Origin: Streptomyces sp. NBC_01231
GTDB taxonomy: Bacteria; Actinomycetota; Actinomycetes; Streptomycetales; Streptomycetaceae
Direction of reading: 5' to 3'
NCBI GenBank assembly: GCA_035999765.1
Contig: CP108521.1
Span: 4,092,001 to 4,156,000 of the forward strand
Length of the DNA: 64,000 bases
Shown here: one piece after another, positions 61,360 through 64,000 of the stretch
Layout: each line of letters starts with the position of its first letter
Numbering within the stretch: position 1 is the stretch's first letter
Notes under the pieces: generated by a model
What the model saw: the letters and a program-made list of their open reading frames with translations, nothing else
Told to the model about the DNA's origin: nothing
The model's database searches: none
Translations under genes and position numbers: made by a program

Positions 61360-61374
61360 TCGAAATCACTTCGA
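61360..61374. promoter_or_regulatory. TCGAA inverted repeat between sigU and the CGNR gene
   Basis: TCGAA (61360-61364) and TTCGA (61370-61374) are inverted around ATCAC in a relatively AT-rich stretch. It lies about 240 bases upstream of the sigU start and 31 bases from the CGNR gene stop, so its target is uncertain. Confidence 0.4.
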
Positions 61375-61405
61375 CAGTGCCTTCATAAAAGGGGCATAAC
61401 GCCGC

Positions 61406-61999
61406 TCAGGCGCGGGTGAGTGCCGCCCGGCGTCGATGCCTGGCCACTCTTTCGCGGTTCCCGCAGACCTCGCTGGAGCACCAACGCCGCCTGCGCCCCC
61501 GTGATGTGTCGAGGTAGACAATGGGGCAGTTGTCCCCTTCGCACTGTCTGAGCCCCGCCCGCGCGAGCGGGTCGGTGAGCAGTTCCACGACGTCCCGGGC
61601 GACGGCCCCGAGCAGCGCCGTGCACGCGGGCGGTCCGTCCAGCTCCCGTACGAGCGTGCCGTCCGCGCCGGGCACGGCTCGGGGAGCCGGGGGCGCGGCG
61701 CGGGCGATCTCGTTGACGTGGGCGAGCGCCAGGTCGTAGGGCCGCCCCTCGGGAGCGAGCCCGCCCGGGACCAACTGTCCGATACGCGCCCGCAGTTCAC
61801 GGAATCCGGCCAGCCAGGAGGCGTCGGCGTGCGCCAGTTCGGTGCCCGCGGGGACGAGCCCCGACCCGGCGACCCAGGCGCGCAGCACCGCGACCGAGCC
61901 GAGGCGTTCGACGGGGTGGGTGGTCGCGAGGAGATCCAGACAGATCCGCCCGGCGTCGAACCGCAACTCGTACGCGTCCGTGGCCGTACCCAGTGCCAT
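61406..61999 (-). CDS. CGNR zinc-finger (ABATE) transcriptional regulator-like protein
   Basis: The protein has 197 residues from the ATG at 61999. An N-terminal ABATE domain (YELRFDAGRICLDLLATTHPVERLGSVAVLRAWVAGSG) is followed by the CGNR zinc finger: C153, C158, then RRWCSSEVCGNRERVARHRRR, with C174 and C179 completing the site. Such proteins are thought to bind DNA through the CGNR finger and a stress signal through ABATE; targets are unknown. A 7-bp hairpin (62020-62041) in its leader lies close to the start. Confidence 0.92.
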   Translation of the reverse strand: MALGTATDAYELRFDAGRICLDLLATTHPVERLGSVAVLRAWVAGSGLVPAGTELAHADASWLAGFRELRARIGQLVPGGLAPEGRPYDLALAHVNEIARAAPPAPRAVPGADGTLVRELDGPPACTALLGAVARDVVELLTDPLARAGLRQCEGDNCPIVYLDTSRGRRRRWCSSEVCGNRERVARHRRRAALTRA

Positions 62000-62307
62000 G
62001 TGCCTGTCACCGCCTAGGTCACCCCCGGTGGGGAGGGGGTGGGTGAGATGCCAGCGAAGGGGGCTGGGGGAACCGTGCCGATCCGTGCCCTCTAACAGTG
62101 CCTGCCCGATCCGGTCGCCGGAACCCCTCGTACCGCCGGTACGCGGTGAGCGGGAGCGCGGTGCACCTGTGCGGGTTCGGACGCGTGTCCGGGCCGTGTT
62201 CCGGCCCCGGCCGCTCTCAGCGACGACCGGGGCCACGTCCAAGTGGTGCGGGACATCGACGACTTGATCGCGAACCCGGAGTTCTCACCAAGACGCCGGG
62301 TGCCGGC
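62000..62307. other. 308-bp intergenic region between CGNR gene and nnaR
   Basis: No gene was found. CACCCCC (62020-62026) and GGGGGTG (62035-62041) can pair 20 bases upstream of the CGNR start and might influence its translation. The open frame from 62243 runs through nnaR in the other direction and is judged a shadow. Confidence 0.5.
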
Positions 62308-63459
62308 TCACCCGTCCGAATACTTCGCGTCGGCGGCCGGGTCCAACGCCAGCCGGTACCCCCGCTTCACCACCGTCTGGATCAGCTTCGGCGCCCCCAG
62401 CGACGTCCGCAGGCGAGCCATCGCCGTCTCCACGGCGTGCTCGTCGCGGCCGGAACCGGGCAACGCCCGCAGCAGGTCCGAGCGGGCCACCACCCATCCC
62501 GGCCGTCGGGCCAGGGCCCGCAACAAGGACATTCCGGCCGGCGGCACCGGCTTCAGGTCCCCGTCCACCAGCACCGCGTGTCCGCGGATCTCCACCCGGT
62601 GCCCGGCGATCGGCAGCGTCCGCGCCCGCCCCGGCAGTTCCTGGCACAGCAGTTGGACGAGCGGACCGAGCCGGAACCGCTCCGGCGAGACCGTGTCGAC
62701 GCCCTGGGCCTGGAGCGGCAGCGCGGTGACCGGGCCGACACAGGCCGGCAGCACGTCGTGGTTGAGCGCGGCCAACAGCTCGGGCAGCAGGCCTCGTTCC
62801 TCGGCCCGGGACAGCAGCGAGGCGGCGGCCGGCGCGCTGGTGAAGGTAAGCGCGTCCAGGCCGCGGGACACGGTGGCGTCCAGCAGCCGGTCCACCGGCC
62901 CGATGTCCTCCGGCGGCATCCACCGGTAGACGGGCACCCCGAGCACCTCCGCTCCCCCGGCCCGCAGCGCCTCCACGAACCCGGGCAGCGGCTCACCGTG
63001 CAGCTGTACGGCGACACGGCGGCCTTCCACGCCCTCCTCCAGCAGCCGGTCGAGCACCTCGGCCATGGACTCGGACGACGGCGACCACTCCTCGGTCAGG
63101 CCGGCGGCACGTACCGCGCCCTTGACCTTGGGGCCGCGCGCCAGGAGCTCCACTCCCCGCAGCCGGGCCAGCAGGTCCTCGCCGAGGCCCCAGCCGTCGG
63201 CGGCCTCGACCCAGCCGCGGAAGCCGATCGCGGTGGTGGCGACCACGACGTCCGGCGCCTTGTCGATGACCTCCTTGGTCGCCGCGAGCAGCTCGCTGTC
63301 GTCGGCGAGCTGCACGATGCGCAGGGCGGGGGCGTGCAGGACCGCGGCTCCGCGCCGCTGGAGCAGTGCGCCCAGCTCGTCGGCCCGGCGCGCGGCGGTC
63401 ACCCCCACGGTGAAGCCCGCGAGGGGGCCGTGGTTCGGTAGCTGCTGTTCGTCGAACAT
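62308..63459 (-). CDS. nnaR: NnaR: HemD-like domain fused to OmpR-type DNA-binding domain
   Basis: The protein has 383 residues. Residues 14-265 form a uroporphyrinogen-III synthase (HemD) fold (TVGVTAARRADELGALLQRRGA, LTFTSAPAAASLLSRA). Residues 285-375 form a winged helix of the OmpR/PhoB type (LKPVPPAGMSLLRALARRPGWVVARSDLLRALPGSGRDEHAVETAMARLRTSLGAPKLIQTVVKRGYRL). This fusion beside narK is the layout of NnaR, reported as an activator of nitrate and nitrite assimilation genes in S. coelicolor. The HemD part may be a sensor rather than an enzyme. It lies downstream of narK on the same strand. Confidence 0.92.
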   Translation of the reverse strand: MFDEQQLPNHGPLAGFTVGVTAARRADELGALLQRRGAAVLHAPALRIVQLADDSELLAATKEVIDKAPDVVVATTAIGFRGWVEAADGWGLGEDLLARLRGVELLARGPKVKGAVRAAGLTEEWSPSSESMAEVLDRLLEEGVEGRRVAVQLHGEPLPGFVEALRAGGAEVLGVPVYRWMPPEDIGPVDRLLDATVSRGLDALTFTSAPAAASLLSRAEERGLLPELLAALNHDVLPACVGPVTALPLQAQGVDTVSPERFRLGPLVQLLCQELPGRARTLPIAGHRVEIRGHAVLVDGDLKPVPPAGMSLLRALARRPGWVVARSDLLRALPGSGRDEHAVETAMARLRTSLGAPKLIQTVVKRGYRLALDPAADAKYSDG

Positions 63460-63539
63460 AACTCTCGTCCCGCACTCGAGTCGGCACCTGCGTGAGGTGG
63501 TCGCACCCAGGTATGGGGTGCTCGCACCCGCATGCCGAT

Positions 63540-63569
63540 CGAGCCTGTCAACGGTGCGTGACAGGCTCG
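63540..63569 (-). terminator. 11-bp hairpin between narK and nnaR
   Basis: CGAGCCTGTCA (63540-63550) pairs perfectly with TGACAGGCTCG (63559-63569) across an 8-nt loop, 28 bases after the narK stop codon. It is probably the narK terminator; an operator role for nnaR (81 bases from its start) cannot be excluded. Confidence 0.65.
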
Positions 63570-63596
63570 GTTCGGCTGGATGTCAGCAGTGTTACG

Positions 63597-64000
63597 TCAC
63601 ACTTCCGCGTAGTTGAGCTGCGGCTTCGTGTCTGTGGCAGCCGTCGCCGTGGCCTGGCGGGCCGGACGGCGAAGGTATACGGCCCAGGTGACCACGAAGC
63701 AGGCACCGTAGAAGGCGAGGAAGGCGACGAAGGCGCCGGTGCCGGAGCCGTAGGAGAGGAAGGACTGCCGGAAGGCGAGGTTGATGCCCACGCCGCCGAG
63801 CGCGCCGACCGCGCCGATCAGACCCATGGAGGCACCGGAGAGGCGACGCCCGTACGCGGCGGCCTCTTCGCCCTCCAGCCCCTTGGCCAGGGCCTTCGTC
63901 TGGAAGATGCCCGGGATCATCTTGAACGTCGAGCCGTTGCCGAGGCCGCTGAGGACGAACAGCACCACGAAGGCGCAGGTGAACAGGGTCAGCGACTTCT
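63597..64000 (-). CDS. narK: NarK-type nitrate/nitrite MFS transporter, N-terminus cut by window edge
   Basis: The last 133 or so residues of a membrane transporter are seen, reading inward from the window end. GLGNGSTFKMIPGIFQ is the second nitrate-signature motif of the NNP family (G-x-G-N-x-x-x-F-x-x-x-P), with the final helices GASMGLIGAVGALGGVGINLAFRQS and FVAFLAFYGACFVVTWAVYLRR following. It moves nitrate in and/or nitrite out. nnaR, its probable regulator, lies immediately downstream. The start and promoter are outside the window. Confidence 0.92.
   Translation of the reverse strand, partial: KSLTLFTCAFVVLFVLSGLGNGSTFKMIPGIFQTKALAKGLEGEEAAAYGRRLSGASMGLIGAVGALGGVGINLAFRQSFLSYGSGTGAFVAFLAFYGACFVVTWAVYLRRPARQATATAATDTKPQLNYAEV

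Noticed and set aside
62243..62929. Plus-strand frame beginning MVRDIDDLIANPEF
   Set aside because: Only the first ten or so residues look protein-like; most of it runs antisense through nnaR.

Overview
This window is high-GC actinobacterial DNA, almost certainly from the core chromosome of a Streptomyces. GTG and even TTG starts are common, gene-start overlaps of 1-4 bases are frequent, and the gene set includes genus markers: a DasR-type GlcNAc PTS locus, the sporulation protein SsgG, a SigU-like ECF sigma factor with its ZAS anti-sigma factor, HupA, and the HemD-OmpR regulator NnaR beside narK. The order nagF, nagE2, cysM/cysO, clpS, pncB, ssgG, hpd, GH20, murA, hup, malic enzyme, helD, sigU, nnaR, narK agrees with my recollection of the S. 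coelicolor SCO2905-SCO2959 interval. No phage, IS element, CRISPR array or rRNA was seen. The GNAT gene at the left edge and the narK-like gene at the right edge are cut by the window ends.

Layout. 1-3.7 kb: partial GNAT acetyltransferase, a repeat-rich HNH nuclease beside tRNA-Leu(UAG), then rdgB, a lipoprotein gene and rph. 3.8-5.7 kb: divergent GlcNAc PTS genes (EIIB and EIIC) around three DasR-like dre operators. 5.7-10.3 kb: a metallo-beta-lactamase-fold hydrolase, a membrane-anchored PemK/MazF-like protein, and the CysM/CysO/Mec thiocarboxylate cysteine pathway, with a 31-residue Cys-containing leader peptide in front of cysO and a LacI regulator between. 10.3-16.4 kb: amino acid permease, DUF2017, clpS, the NAD salvage pair pncB-pncA and an MmpS-like lipoprotein. 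16.5-25.9 kb: secreted M6 protease, two RDD membrane proteins with disordered N-termini, ssgG, a GlcD-type FAD oxidase and a TPR membrane protein. 25.9-32.2 kb: hpd with a divergent AsnC-type regulator, then a four-gene, translationally coupled betaine/choline-type ABC importer followed by an ArsR regulator with a clear palindromic operator. 32.2-38 kb: Lon-domain YlbL protease, IclR regulator, SF2 helicase, MFS exporter. 38.1-40.4 kb: tRNA-Cys, a visibly lower-GC secreted zinc peptidase and an orphan SUKH-4-type protein, the most accessory-looking stretch.

40.5-46.6 kb (minus strand) is the most unusual locus: a xanthine-dehydrogenase-family operon whose three subunits, a 45-residue membrane microprotein and a P-loop kinase-like protein are all joined by 1-4 base overlaps. 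Its 2Fe-2S subunit carries about 480 residues of extra low-complexity sequence, and its molybdenum subunit appears to lack the family's catalytic glutamate. 46.8-51.6 kb: an ABC sugar importer without its own ATPase, followed by a cytoplasmic GH20 hexosaminidase. Together with the PTS at 4 kb this points to amino-sugar use. 51.9-64 kb: DUF3039, YqgE/AlgH, murA (whose 3' end is duplicated just downstream), hup, ACT-domain malic enzyme, HelD-like helicase, anti-sigma and sigma pair, a CGNR zinc-finger regulator, nnaR and narK.

Functional assignments come from reading motifs and from remembered family features; no database search was run. Statements about other genomes are recollection.
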